Below are positions 1 through 7,556 of a DNA stretch of 43,007 nucleotides, in pieces. Source of the stretch: Pararoseburia sp963661325 (GTDB lineage Bacteria > Bacillota > Clostridia > Lachnospirales > Lachnospiraceae). The notes beneath the pieces were generated by a model. It saw only the letters and a program-made list of their open reading frames with translations. It was not told the DNA's origin and ran no database searches. Every line of letters starts with the position of its first letter. The first letter of the stretch is position 1. Position numbers and translations under genes: made by a program. Where the stretch lies: assembly GCA_963661325.1 (NCBI GenBank), contig CAVLBP010000004.1, positions 1-43,007 of the forward strand, in the 5' to 3' direction.

Positions 1-2
1 TT

Positions 3-36
3 ATCTCCCTACCATATGGTGGGGAGATATTTTTTA
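3..36 (+). terminator. Intrinsic terminator of an upstream gene
   Basis: An 11-bp stem (ATCTCCCTACC at 3-13 with GGTGGGGAGAT at 18-28, one T-G wobble, loop ATAT) is followed by a T-run at 30-35. The gene it terminates lies to the left of the window. Confidence 0.85.
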
Positions 37-48
37 TTTAAAAACCTC

Positions 49-77
49 TTGACTTTATCGCGCTAATGTATTATCCT
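49..77 (+). promoter_or_regulatory. Sigma-A-type promoter of the T-box/trpB transcript
   Basis: TTGACT (49-54) and TATCCT (72-77) are separated by 17 bp. The expected transcript start, about 84, coincides with the beginning of the T-box stem I region. Confidence 0.7.
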
Positions 78-83
78 GTCACT

Positions 84-352
84 ATATTAAAACCGATGAC
101 GCAGACGAGTATAGCATTTGGAAGCGCACAGAGAACTGTTGGTGGTGGGATAACAGTGGTGAAAGGGTGCTAGAATGGACTGTAGAGGGCGAACCGAAAG
201 CAGAGGCGAGTAGGGGAGACGTGGGATGCACGTTACAGCAGATTATGTATGTTGGTACATAAATGAGGGTATTCTGCCAGAAGCAGGATGAAATTAGGTG
301 GCACCGCAGGAGTATAACTTCTGTCCTATGTATATAGGACGGGAGTTTTTTT
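84..352 (+). promoter_or_regulatory. T-box leader, tryptophan-specific
   Basis: The conserved T-box sequence AGGTGGCACCGC lies at 296-307 and is followed by an intrinsic terminator: ACTTCTGTCCTAT (317-329) pairs with ATAGGACGGGAGT (334-346), then a T-run to 352. In the stem I region GAATGGAC places a TGG codon at 176-178 in the usual GAA-NNN-A/C specifier context, which predicts tRNA-Trp sensing. T-boxes let uncharged tRNA stabilise the antiterminator. Here that should raise trpB expression when charged tRNA-Trp is low. The T-box and terminator are seen directly; the specifier assignment is an inference from context that agrees with the downstream gene. Confidence 0.9.
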
Positions 353-475
353 GTTATGGCGACGAGGAAAATACACGCATTTATGTGGTGTATTTGACGA
401 CCGCTAATCAGATCAGGTAAGCGCACACTCTCATTCCATGTAAATAAATTTCGCAAAGCGAGGAAAGGAAGAAAC

Positions 476-1846
476 ATGAACAAGACAACAATTCCCTACA
501 AGATTTATCTGGATGAACAGGAGATGCCAAAGCAATGGTATAACGTGAGAGCAGATATGAAGAAGAAACCTGCACCACTTTTAAACCCTGCAACCTTGCA
601 GCCGATGACCGTTGAGGATCTGGAACCGGTATTCTGCACGGAACTGGCAAAGCAGGAACTGGATGATACGACAGCATATTTTGATATTCCGGAAGAAATC
701 CGAAATTTCTATAAAATGTACCGCCCATCGCCTTTAGTAAGAGCCTACTGCCTGGAGGAAAAACTTGGAACACCGGCACATATTTACTATAAGTTCGAGG
801 GCAACAATACATCCGGCAGTCACAAGTTGAACTCCGCTATAGCCCAGGCATATTACGCTAAGAAGCAGGGGCTGAAAGGCGTGACGACAGAGACAGGAGC
901 AGGACAATGGGGAACAGCACTTTCCATGGCATGTTCTTATTTTGATCTGGATTGTCAGGTCTATATGGTGAAATGCTCTTATGAGCAAAAGCCTTTCCGT
1001 AGAGAGGTCATGCGAACATATGGTGCGACGGTAACACCTTCTCCTTCCATGACGACGGAGATCGGAAAAAAGATCAATGCAGAATTTCCGGGCACGACAG
1101 GAAGTCTGGGATGTGCTATTTCTGAGGCAGTCGAGGCAGAGACCAAGCAGGAAGGTTACCGCTATGTGTTAGGCTCTGTTTTGGCACAGGTTTTATTGCA
1201 TCAGTCTGTTATTGGTTTAGAGACCAAAACAGCTCTGGATAAATATGGTGTCAAAGCGGATGTTATCATCGGATGTGCCGGTGGTGGTTCCAATCTGGGC
1301 GGTCTGATCTCCCCATTTGTGGGCGAAATGTTAAGGGGTGAGAATGATTACCAGATCATCGCAGTAGAGCCGGCAAGTTGTCCGAGTCTGACGAGAGGTA
1401 AATATGCATACGACTTCTGCGATACCGGAAAGGTTACCCCGCTGGCAAAGATGTATACCCTGGGAAGTGAATTCATTCCATCTGCCAACCATGCCGGTGG
1501 CTTGCGTTATCATGGCATGAGTTCCATCGTATCTGAATTATACGACCAGGGATTATTGGAGGCGCGTTCCGTAGAACAGACCGAAGTCTTTAAGGCAGCA
1601 GAGCAGTTTGCCAGAGTGGAAGGCATTTTACCGGCACCGGAAAGCAGCCACGCCATCAAGGTTGCCATTGATGAAGCCTTGCGCTGCAAGGAGACCGGCG
1701 AAGAAAAGAATATTGTCTTTGGCTTGACGGGAACCGGTTACTTTGACATGGTGGCATACCAGAAATACAATGATGGCGAGATGGGCGATTACATCCCGAC
1801 CGATGAAGAACTGGCAAAATCATTGGCAGACTTGCCACAGGTCTAA
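476..1846 (+). CDS. trpB: Tryptophan synthase beta chain, TrpB2-type
   Basis: PLP-dependent enzyme of 456 residues that condenses indole with serine to give tryptophan. The PLP lysine is in SGSHKLNSA (Lys117), the ETGAGQWG motif at about 139-146 carries the catalytic Glu, and GCAGGGSNLGG is the phosphate-binding loop. The length and the long N-terminal extension before the KFEGNNTSGSHK block fit the TrpB2 group (COG1350) rather than the ~400-residue TrpB1. The start at 476 is preceded by AGGAAAGG. No trpA or other trp gene follows, so it is a stand-alone gene, consistent with TrpB2 enzymes that can act on free indole (family knowledge). Regulation by the upstream Trp T-box supports the assignment strongly. 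Confidence 0.93.
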   Translation: MNKTTIPYKIYLDEQEMPKQWYNVRADMKKKPAPLLNPATLQPMTVEDLEPVFCTELAKQELDDTTAYFDIPEEIRNFYKMYRPSPLVRAYCLEEKLGTPAHIYYKFEGNNTSGSHKLNSAIAQAYYAKKQGLKGVTTETGAGQWGTALSMACSYFDLDCQVYMVKCSYEQKPFRREVMRTYGATVTPSPSMTTEIGKKINAEFPGTTGSLGCAISEAVEAETKQEGYRYVLGSVLAQVLLHQSVIGLETKTALDKYGVKADVIIGCAGGGSNLGGLISPFVGEMLRGENDYQIIAVEPASCPSLTRGKYAYDFCDTGKVTPLAKMYTLGSEFIPSANHAGGLRYHGMSSIVSELYDQGLLEARSVEQTEVFKAAEQFARVEGILPAPESSHAIKVAIDEALRCKETGEEKNIVFGLTGTGYFDMVAYQKYNDGEMGDYIPTDEELAKSLADLPQV

Positions 1847-1875
1847 AATATTTGTAAGAAAATCGTAAGATTTTA

Positions 1876-1926
1876 GCCACAGGGACGTTCCTTTTGCCAC
1901 AAGGAGTGTCCCTGTGGTCTGTTTTT
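1876..1926 (+). repeat. 41-bp dispersed palindrome (copy R1) acting as terminator
   Basis: CCACAGGGAC (1877-1886) pairs perfectly with GTCCCTGTGG (1908-1917). Inside it TCCTT (1889-1893) pairs with AAGGA (1901-1905), giving one long hairpin followed by TCTGTTTTT. It lies between the 3' ends of trpB (+) and the MerR gene (-). Its reverse complement is the same element as the copies at 2852 and 36588. Confidence 0.85.
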
Positions 1927-2704
1927 AAGCAGTCCGTATCTGAAACTCTAAGGTTACCTTGTCATATTTATAGGTATCAGGTGACATGCTGGAAATGATG
2001 ACAGCTGTATTGCCCTGAGCCAGCAGTTTGGGTGGAAATATGACAAGAGGGTCGGAATGCATCTCTCGTAATTCCTGAAAACACAGGTAATTCCCGGCAT
2101 GCAGGTGTTTTACGCTGGATGTTTCATTCGGCAGAACTTCCAAAAACATGGTTGCCCCGACAAATTGTCCATCGTTGTAGGATGCAATGATGCCATGAGG
2201 AAAAGAAGCCTGAAGATTTTGCTTTTTGGCAAGCGAGAGCAGATGACTCAGGTTTTTCTCATAAGTTTCTGCATCCATGATTGCCTGACAGGGAATGGCA
2301 ATGTAATACCGTTCAAAGATATAGCGGGAATAATAGCCATCCCGTCCTTGAAAATTTTTCTGAGCATTGATATGTTGCAGAGTCCGGTTGATTGTATCGA
2401 TACTGGCCTCTATTTTTTTGACCTTTTCGCTGGCAAGTTTTCTGCCGTCTTTGAGTAAGTGCTCAAATTCAAGTTCTCCATCCTCATTCACATAATTTTT
2501 CAAATCCTTGAGTGGAATACCCAGATCAATACAAAGGATGATGGTATCCAGGATTATGATCTGCTCTAGTGTATAGTAACGGTAACCACTTTCCGAATTG
2601 ATATAGGCTGGAATCAAAATCCCCAGCTTTTCATAGTAACGCAAGGATTGCACATTGATATTTCTTAATTTAGCCAGTTCTCCAATAGATAAAAGATGAT
2701 GCAA
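1925..2704 (-). CDS. MerR-family transcriptional regulator
   Basis: About 259 residues. The N-terminal winged-helix domain has the MerR signature LLSIGELAKLRNINVQSLRYYEK, then GYRYYT, then a dimerisation helix (about 80-120) and a C-terminal effector-like domain with aromatic residues (multidrug-binding BmrR/GyrI-like style). The reading frame is open further upstream, but a TTG at 2704 lies 6 nt after GGAGG (minus strand 2715-2711) and begins exactly at the MerR domain, so I place the start there. It diverges from the MATE exporter, whose promoter has the long 19-bp spacer typical of MerR targets. A drug- or stress-responsive activator of that exporter is the likely role (inference). Confidence 0.85.
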   Translation of the reverse strand: MHHLLSIGELAKLRNINVQSLRYYEKLGILIPAYINSESGYRYYTLEQIIILDTIILCIDLGIPLKDLKNYVNEDGELEFEHLLKDGRKLASEKVKKIEASIDTINRTLQHINAQKNFQGRDGYYSRYIFERYYIAIPCQAIMDAETYEKNLSHLLSLAKKQNLQASFPHGIIASYNDGQFVGATMFLEVLPNETSSVKHLHAGNYLCFQELREMHSDPLVIFPPKLLAQGNTAVIISSMSPDTYKYDKVTLEFQIRTA

Positions 2705-2796
2705 AACAAACCTCCACAAGTCTATGTAAATAAAAAACTTTTTCTGTATTATAAAAAAATCATAGCATTTTGGCAAGAAAAAAGTGGAAAATGCTA

Positions 2797-2827
2797 TTGA
2801 CTCTATGATAATCATATAGATTAAAAT
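2797..2827 (+). promoter_or_regulatory. MerR-type promoter with 19-bp spacer
   Basis: TTGACT (2797-2802) and TAAAAT (2822-2827) are separated by 19 bp, longer than the usual 17. The spacer contains the palindrome ATGAT-A-ATCAT (2805-2815). This arrangement is the classic MerR-activated promoter and points to control of the exporter by the divergent MerR protein. Confidence 0.65.
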
Positions 2828-2851
2828 GCCCGATGAAGTAGTCAGAGGAAG

Positions 2852-2892
2852 CCATGGGGACACTCCCTGTGGCAGAAGGAATGTCCCTTTGG
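2852..2892 (+). repeat. 41-bp dispersed palindrome (copy R2) in the exporter 5' leader
   Basis: It starts CCATGGGGACACTCCC and ends GAATGTCCCTTTGG. It matches the reverse complement of copy R1 at most positions. It lies downstream of the predicted transcript start and is followed directly by CACAAAGGAGG, the Shine-Dalgarno of the MATE gene, so the mRNA would carry this hairpin just before its ribosome binding site. Confidence 0.8.
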
Positions 2893-2913
2893 CACAAAGG
2901 AGGTTGAAAAAAT

Positions 2914-4305
2914 ATGAATGAAAATGAAACGGAAAAAAATCCGCTCGCGTCGGCGCCGATTGGCAGTCTGATGATCAAATATGCGATTCCCAGCGTTGTC
3001 GCACTGGTTGTCAATGCTATGTATAACATCGTCGATCAGATCTTTATCGGATGGGGCGTAGGAACCCTGGGCAACAGTGCAACCAATGTGGTGTTTCCAC
3101 TGAATATGGTTGTTATGGCTCTGGCATTGCTGCTGGGAGATGGCGGTGCCGCTTATTTGAGTCTGGAACTTGGACGTGGCAACAAAAAAGAAGCCGAAAA
3201 AGGGGTCAACAACACATTTTCATGGTTGATCATTGTGGGCATTCTTTTCTGCCTTTTCTGCGCGATTTTTCTGAAACCGCTGGTTGCCTTGTTTGGCGCG
3301 ACACCGGATAACTTGCAATACGCACTGGAATACGGCAGGATTGTGGTTCTGGGCTTCCCATTTGTGATCATCGGTTCCGGTATGTGTTCCATGATTCGTG
3401 CAGATGGAACGCCACAACTTACCATGATATCCATGATCGTTGGCTGTCTGACAAACGTGGTATTGGATGCCTTGTTTGTCCTTGGATTTGGCTGGGGCAT
3501 GACAGGGGCAGCGGTGGCAACGGTGATCGGACAGATCTTTAGTTTTGCGCTCTGTATATGGTATATTCCGCGCTTTAAAACTGTAAAGATCAATGGCAAG
3601 GATATGAAGCCGGAATTTCGCATGTTAAGAAAAATGGCAGGCTATGGTGTGTCCAGTTTCATCGCCCAGATTGCGGTTGCTATCATCATGACCGTGATCA
3701 ATTACTATCTGGTACATTGCGGTATGGATTCAAAATATGGTGCGGATATCCCATTGGCGGCCTTTGGTATTGTCATGAAATTCAACACCATCCTGACATC
3801 CATCGTTATGGGGATCGGAACGGGAGCACAGCCGGTCGTTGGCTACAATTACGGGCGTGCAGATTATAAAAGAGTGAAAAAAACGCTGACAACGGCAACG
3901 ATATCTGCCACCTCGTTTGCCGTCATCTTTTTCCTCATTTTCCAGATATTCCCGAAACAACTGACGGACTTATTTGGCAATCAGGGAGATCTGTATGCGG
4001 AATTTTCTATCATGTCTTTCCGTATTTTTACCTTGCTGTGTTTTGTCAATGGATTTCAGGCAGTAGCAGCAATTTTCTTCCAGTCTATCGGAAAGCCGGT
4101 ATTGTCCGGTGCGCTTTCTCTCAGCCGACAGATTGTAATTTTGATCCCGGCGGTTGTCATCTTGTGTAACAGGATGGGTGTCAAGGGTGTACTCTGGGCA
4201 GGACCGGTTGCAGACGGACTGGCATTTGCTCTTGCCCTTGTACTGATCCTGGCAGAAATAAAAAAGATCAATCGCCTGGAACAGAAGAAAGGAACCGCAG
4301 AGTAA
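2914..4305 (+). CDS. MATE-family multidrug/cation efflux transporter
   Basis: 463 residues, an integral membrane protein with about 12 hydrophobic segments in two similar halves. The N-terminal pattern PIGSLMIKYAIPSVVALVVNAMYNIVDQIFIG and the mid-protein ...IGTGAQPVVGYNYGRADYKRVKK are typical of the MATE (MepA/DinF-like) family, which exports drugs or metabolites using Na+ or H+ gradients. The start is supported by AAAGGAGG ten bases upstream. It diverges from a MerR regulator and has a MerR-type promoter, so inducible efflux is likely. The substrate cannot be told from sequence. Confidence 0.92.
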   Translation: MNENETEKNPLASAPIGSLMIKYAIPSVVALVVNAMYNIVDQIFIGWGVGTLGNSATNVVFPLNMVVMALALLLGDGGAAYLSLELGRGNKKEAEKGVNNTFSWLIIVGILFCLFCAIFLKPLVALFGATPDNLQYALEYGRIVVLGFPFVIIGSGMCSMIRADGTPQLTMISMIVGCLTNVVLDALFVLGFGWGMTGAAVATVIGQIFSFALCIWYIPRFKTVKINGKDMKPEFRMLRKMAGYGVSSFIAQIAVAIIMTVINYYLVHCGMDSKYGADIPLAAFGIVMKFNTILTSIVMGIGTGAQPVVGYNYGRADYKRVKKTLTTATISATSFAVIFFLIFQIFPKQLTDLFGNQGDLYAEFSIMSFRIFTLLCFVNGFQAVAAIFFQSIGKPVLSGALSLSRQIVILIPAVVILCNRMGVKGVLWAGPVADGLAFALALVLILAEIKKINRLEQKKGTAE

Positions 4306-4572
4306 ATGGCACATTATGCATGCAAATGTGTCGACTGCAGGGACATGCAAAAAAACTGTGTCAGAACGTGTATGGAAGATGAAAATGGCAAGGCGTTCTA
4401 TGAAGAGATGTATGAGTGTGGAAATGTATCCTGCAGCGTTAAGCAGGGTGTTTCACACATAGGACGGGAATTGCAGAAGATAGAAATGAAAGAGAAGAAG
4501 GAGGAAAGGAAGAATGAGAAAAATTATCACCATAGGACGGGAACTGGGAAGCGGCGGACGAACCATAGGTAA
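4306..4572 (+). CDS. Small Cys-rich ORF, unknown function
   Basis: 88 codons starting directly after the MATE stop (TAAATG) and overlapping the next gene by 59 nt in another frame. The first half has eight cysteines (CKCVDC near residues 6-11, later single Cys and CSV), and its composition looks coding (EDENGKAFYEEMYECGN). The C-terminal part is Lys/Glu/Arg-rich and overlaps the Shine-Dalgarno and start of the kinase-like gene, so this end may be fortuitous. A weak AAAGGA lies about 13 nt upstream. The cysteines suggest metal binding or disulfides, but I recognise no family. It may be translationally coupled to the exporter. Confidence 0.45.
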   Translation: MAHYACKCVDCRDMQKNCVRTCMEDENGKAFYEEMYECGNVSCSVKQGVSHIGRELQKIEMKEKKEERKNEKNYHHRTGTGKRRTNHR

Positions 4573-5131
4573 GTTGGTGGCAAATCGACTGGGAATTTCT
4601 TATTATGACCGGGAACTGATAGATCAGGCGTCTGAAAAATCCGGTCTGGCAACGCAATACGTGGAATCCAGTGAGCAGAAGGTCACCAATAGTTTTCTGT
4701 ACAATCTGGCCATGGGAACCAGTTACGGATATGGTATTTTGCAAGGAGCAAACCAACAGACGTTGCCCTTGTCAGAACAGATTTATGAGGCGCAGAAGGA
4801 CGTGATAACAAAATTTGCGGATCGGGGCAGATGCGTCATCGTAGGACGCTGCGCAGACCAGATCCTCGCAGAGCGCAAAGACGTACTTCGCGTATTCATC
4901 TATGCAAATATGGACAAGCGCGTAGAGCGTGGTATAAAAGAATACGGTATGGAGGCGACGACTGCCAGAAAAGAGATGGAAAAATCAGACAAGGAACGTA
5001 GCCGCCATTATAATATCTTTACAGACAAAACCTGGGGGGATCGCCACAATTATGATCTGCTCCTGGATAGTAGTAAACTGGATTATGAAAACTGTGCAAA
5101 AATCATCAGCATTATGGCTGAGGAAATGTAG
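4514..5131 (+). CDS. Cytidylate kinase-like family protein
   Basis: 205 residues. The N-terminus MRKIITIGRELGSGGRTIGKLVANRLG carries a nucleotide-binding GSGG loop (residues 11-14), followed by YYDRELI and later GRCVIVGRCADQIL and the lid-like region RVERGIKEYG. This pattern is the cytidylate_kin2 family (PF13189-type), common in Clostridia and distinct from the essential Cmk. The precise substrate is not established. The start is supported by AAGGAGGAAAGG. It is followed by a small ORF with its own AAAGGAGG and then a terminator, so these genes may form one transcript from the exporter onward. Confidence 0.85.
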   Translation: MRKIITIGRELGSGGRTIGKLVANRLGISYYDRELIDQASEKSGLATQYVESSEQKVTNSFLYNLAMGTSYGYGILQGANQQTLPLSEQIYEAQKDVITKFADRGRCVIVGRCADQILAERKDVLRVFIYANMDKRVERGIKEYGMEATTARKEMEKSDKERSRHYNIFTDKTWGDRHNYDLLLDSSKLDYENCAKIISIMAEEM

Positions 5132-5164
5132 AAGTTTCTTAGAGCAAAAAAAGGAGGAAATAAC

Positions 5165-5293
5165 GTGACAATAGAAGAAAAAATCAGATTAATGGAAGAC
5201 AGATTACACAAATTGGAAAGCAGTGAAAAAGAAAACCATGAGGTTTGCAGGAAAATAAGACGTAATATACGCAATCTTCGCAAAAAAATGTAA
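5165..5293 (+). CDS. Short coiled-coil protein, 42 residues
   Basis: GTG start at 5165, seven bases after a strong AAAAGGAGG, stop TAA at 5291. The product is highly charged, begins MTIEEKIRLMEDRLHKLES and ends in a basic tail (RKIRRNIRNLRKKM). It has heptad-like Leu/Ile/Met spacing, suggesting a single coiled-coil helix. It sits between the kinase-like gene and a terminator, so it is probably the last gene of that operon. The function is unknown; the case for it rests on the ribosome binding site and position. Confidence 0.6.
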   Translation: MTIEEKIRLMEDRLHKLESSEKENHEVCRKIRRNIRNLRKKM

Positions 5294-5310
5294 AGGATCA
5301 CGGAACAACA

Positions 5311-5340
5311 GAGCCACAGGAAAGTCCCTGTGGCTCTTTG
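5311..5340 (+). terminator. Intrinsic terminator, CCACAGG-type arms
   Basis: GAGCCACAGG (5311-5320) pairs perfectly with CCTGTGGCTC (5327-5336) and is followed by TTT. The arms resemble the ends of the dispersed 41-bp palindrome, and this may be a copy that lost its centre. It lies between convergent genes. Confidence 0.75.
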
Positions 5341-5345
5341 CTAGG

Positions 5346-6215
5346 TCAGGTATTCGGCGCATTCCAGTTTTCGCTGATACCGTCATGCAGCCAGAGATTG
5401 TCCGCTTCGCAATAATCATCCACCAGTAGGTATTGGAACTTGCTGGTGGTTTTTAGTGCATCATAAATATAAGAAAGCGGTACGCGGGTACGATTGTTGG
5501 TCGGTGAACCCGGATCGCCCAGAAGAACAGTGTCATCGCTGGCATTGTAGAGGCAGAGGGTTACATAATGTCCCGGAACCTTTTGCCAGAGTTTATCATC
5601 ATTGGCGCTGCTGACAAGGGCGATGGTCATTTTGCTGGTCTTTACCTGGTTCTGGAAATCCGCATAATCATTTGTCTTGTAATAAACATCACAGTCCATG
5701 CCCATGTCCCGCAGGACTACTTTCATATTGCCCCAGTCCAAAGCGGCAGATGCCTTGGTAGGTGCATAACCGGTTTCCTTGTAGGCATAGTCGTAAACGT
5801 CCAGAGGAGAGCATTCATAAGGGGAAAGGGTAGAATAGACATTGGCAACTGAGCAGAAACCGCAGCCAAAGCCACTGAAATATTGTCCCTTGGCGTATTT
5901 CATGCACCATTCTCCCGACCAGGTCACACCATTGCTCCAGGCAGTATGTCCCTGCAAAAAGGTATAGACCTCGTCCTCGGAAAAAGGAGCGACATCATCA
6001 AGGGAGATCTGTCCGGTCGCGATCTTGTGGTTGTAGTCATAGACCTGTGCCGAGATCCCGGCATAAGGCGTAGTGTCTGTCGTATCGGCAGCAGGGCTTT
6101 CCTGCGCGAAAAGTTGTCTTGTCTTGGATAATATCTGTGTGTGGAAAAGGAAGCCCAGCAGGACCAGGACGGCGCACAGGGCAGCAATTCCACATCGTAG
6201 TATTCTTTTGTTCAT
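5346..6215 (-). CDS. C39-like (papain-fold) cysteine peptidase, membrane-anchored or secreted
   Basis: 289 residues from ATG 6215; an upstream in-frame extension of 62 codons has no coding character. Residues 5-26 form a signal anchor. The peptidase_C39_2-like core has GCGFCSVANVYSTLSP (candidate nucleophile Cys118), KVPGHYVTLC (His216) and LLGDPGS (Asp234), the expected Cys-His-Asp order. A region of about 50 residues before the core (AQVYDYNHKIATGQISLDDV...) is a variable linker or prodomain. It should act outside the membrane. Partners are unknown: no peptide exporter or precursor peptide is adjacent. It is transcribed divergently from the ECF S-component. Confidence 0.75.
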   Translation of the reverse strand: MNKRILRCGIAALCAVLVLLGFLFHTQILSKTRQLFAQESPAADTTDTTPYAGISAQVYDYNHKIATGQISLDDVAPFSEDEVYTFLQGHTAWSNGVTWSGEWCMKYAKGQYFSGFGCGFCSVANVYSTLSPYECSPLDVYDYAYKETGYAPTKASAALDWGNMKVVLRDMGMDCDVYYKTNDYADFQNQVKTSKMTIALVSSANDDKLWQKVPGHYVTLCLYNASDDTVLLGDPGSPTNNRTRVPLSYIYDALKTTSKFQYLLVDDYCEADNLWLHDGISENWNAPNT

Positions 6216-6302
6216 GTATGTATATCTTTCTGTTCTTGTCTGATTTATGTGCAACAAACACATCCATGATAGCATATTTGGGTAAATTAGAAAACTTCTT
6301 TC

Positions 6303-6331
6303 TTGCGGCACTTTACAAGCTATGGTACTAT
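6303..6331 (+). promoter_or_regulatory. Promoter of the ECF S-component gene
   Basis: TTGCGG (6303-6308), 17-bp spacer, TACTAT (6326-6331). The -10 is good and the -35 weak. The resulting leader would be about 40 nt, and I see no riboswitch fold in it. Confidence 0.45.
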
Positions 6332-6376
6332 CAGTAAGGTAATGATTAACAATAATAAACTTTAAGGGATAGTATG

Positions 6377-6997
6377 ATGAAAAAGAAGATATTAACAACA
6401 AAGCAGATGACGGTCTTGGGGCTCATGATAGCGGTATTGGTACTTATGTCCTATACACCGCTGGGCTATCTGAATATCGGACCGCTGGCTATCAGTTTTA
6501 ATATGATTCCGGTTGCGATTGCAGCTATTGCCTGTGGACCTATGGGTGGGGCAATTTTAGGAGCCGTATTTGGACTGACCTCTTTTGGACAGTGTATGGG
6601 TATCGGTGGTGTGAGTGCCATGGGGGCAACTCTTTTTGCCATCAGCCCGGTACTTGCCTTTATCCAGAGATTTGTTCCGAGACTTTTGGACGGACTTCTC
6701 TTAGGCTACATATTCAAAGGACTTCGCAAGGCGACCAAGAACACAACACTTGCCGGTTACCTCACAGGTTTTCTGGCAGCATTCCTCAATACCCTTTTCT
6801 TTATGGTCGCACTGGTCGTCCTATTTGGAAATACCGAGTATGTGCAGAATCTGATCGGCGGACGCAATATCATTGTCTTTATCTGCGCCTTTGTCGGTGT
6901 GAATGCCATTTGTGAAATGATCGCAGCAACGCTTTTGACCGGGCTGATCTCGGTCGCTCTCAAGAAAGCCAGATTGATCTTGCAGGATGAAAATTAA
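6377..6997 (+). CDS. ECF transporter S component (substrate-binding membrane subunit)
   Basis: 206 residues, about six hydrophobic segments. The pattern KQMTVLGLMIAVLVLMSYTPLGYLNIGPLAISFNMIPVAIAAIACGPMGGAILGAVFGL is typical of the ECF_trnsprt (PF12822) S-components, which bind a vitamin or similar micronutrient and dock onto a shared EcfAAT module. Pantothenate- or lipoate-type substrates are common for this subgroup, but I cannot assign one. EcfA/T are not in the window. Two ATGs in tandem (6374, 6377); AAGGGA at 6364-6369 has better spacing to 6377. Its stop codon forms part of the following hairpin. Confidence 0.85.
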   Translation: MKKKILTTKQMTVLGLMIAVLVLMSYTPLGYLNIGPLAISFNMIPVAIAAIACGPMGGAILGAVFGLTSFGQCMGIGGVSAMGATLFAISPVLAFIQRFVPRLLDGLLLGYIFKGLRKATKNTTLAGYLTGFLAAFLNTLFFMVALVVLFGNTEYVQNLIGGRNIIVFICAFVGVNAICEMIAATLLTGLISVALKKARLILQDEN

Positions 6998-7021
6998 GCC
7001 ACAGGAAGCGTCCCTATGGCT
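6997..7021. terminator. Bidirectional hairpin overlapping two stop codons
   Basis: AGCCACAGG (6997-7005) pairs with CCTATGGCT (7013-7021), with one mismatch-type pair. The last base of the ECF gene stop and the stop of the convergent TetR gene (7014) both lie within the hairpin. T-runs are weak. The arms again resemble the CCACAGG repeat. Confidence 0.5.
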
Positions 7022-7550
7022 CCAGACCGCGGAAGTTGGTCATCACCAGAATCACGCTTGCCATATAGGCAGCCGGTTCTGGCGTTTCTTTTTTCAGCCA
7101 GTTTTCAATGATAGCAGAGCAGCCCGCTGAATAATAGAGGGAGGCATATTCGTAGAGGGCACTATCGTCCCGACAATCCTTGCGTAAAAAATTATCCATG
7201 CCCAGCGTATCTAAAAGAGGCAGATCACCGGAGGCAGAGTAGTGGTGCGTCAGGAGCAGGAGCGCCGTTTCTTTATTGTCTAACTGGTATTGCAAAAAGG
7301 CGGTCAGGTGCTTGCCTTCTTCCACGGGATTTTCTGAAAAAAAGTTCCGGGTATCCTCATAAAAGGCTCGGGCAATATCATTTAAAACATCCCCCGGCAT
7401 CTCATAATATTTATAAAAAGTCGTGCGATTGATGCAGGCTCTACTGCAAAGTTCGCGCACGGAAATTTTAGATAATTCTTTTTCTTTTAAAAGTTGTGTG
7501 AGTGCTTCTTTTAAGCATTTTTTGGTCATACGGATTCTCTGATCTTCCAT
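7014..7550 (-). CDS. TetR-family transcriptional regulator
   Basis: 178 residues from ATG 7550, chosen because AGAAGGA lies six to seven bases upstream; a longer open frame upstream has no coding character on this strand. The N-terminal helix-turn-helix is clear (RMTKKCLKEALTQLLKEKELSKISVRELCSRACINRTTFYKYYEMPGDVL) and the C-terminal half is helical (TetR_C type, with WLKKE near the end). It probably represses its own or a nearby gene. Its start abuts a truncated GH43 gene transcribed the other way, which may have replaced its original partner. Confidence 0.85.
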   Translation of the reverse strand: MEDQRIRMTKKCLKEALTQLLKEKELSKISVRELCSRACINRTTFYKYYEMPGDVLNDIARAFYEDTRNFFSENPVEEGKHLTAFLQYQLDNKETALLLLTHHYSASGDLPLLDTLGMDNFLRKDCRDDSALYEYASLYYSAGCSAIIENWLKKETPEPAAYMASVILVMTNFRGLEP

Positions 7551-7556
7551 AAACAT

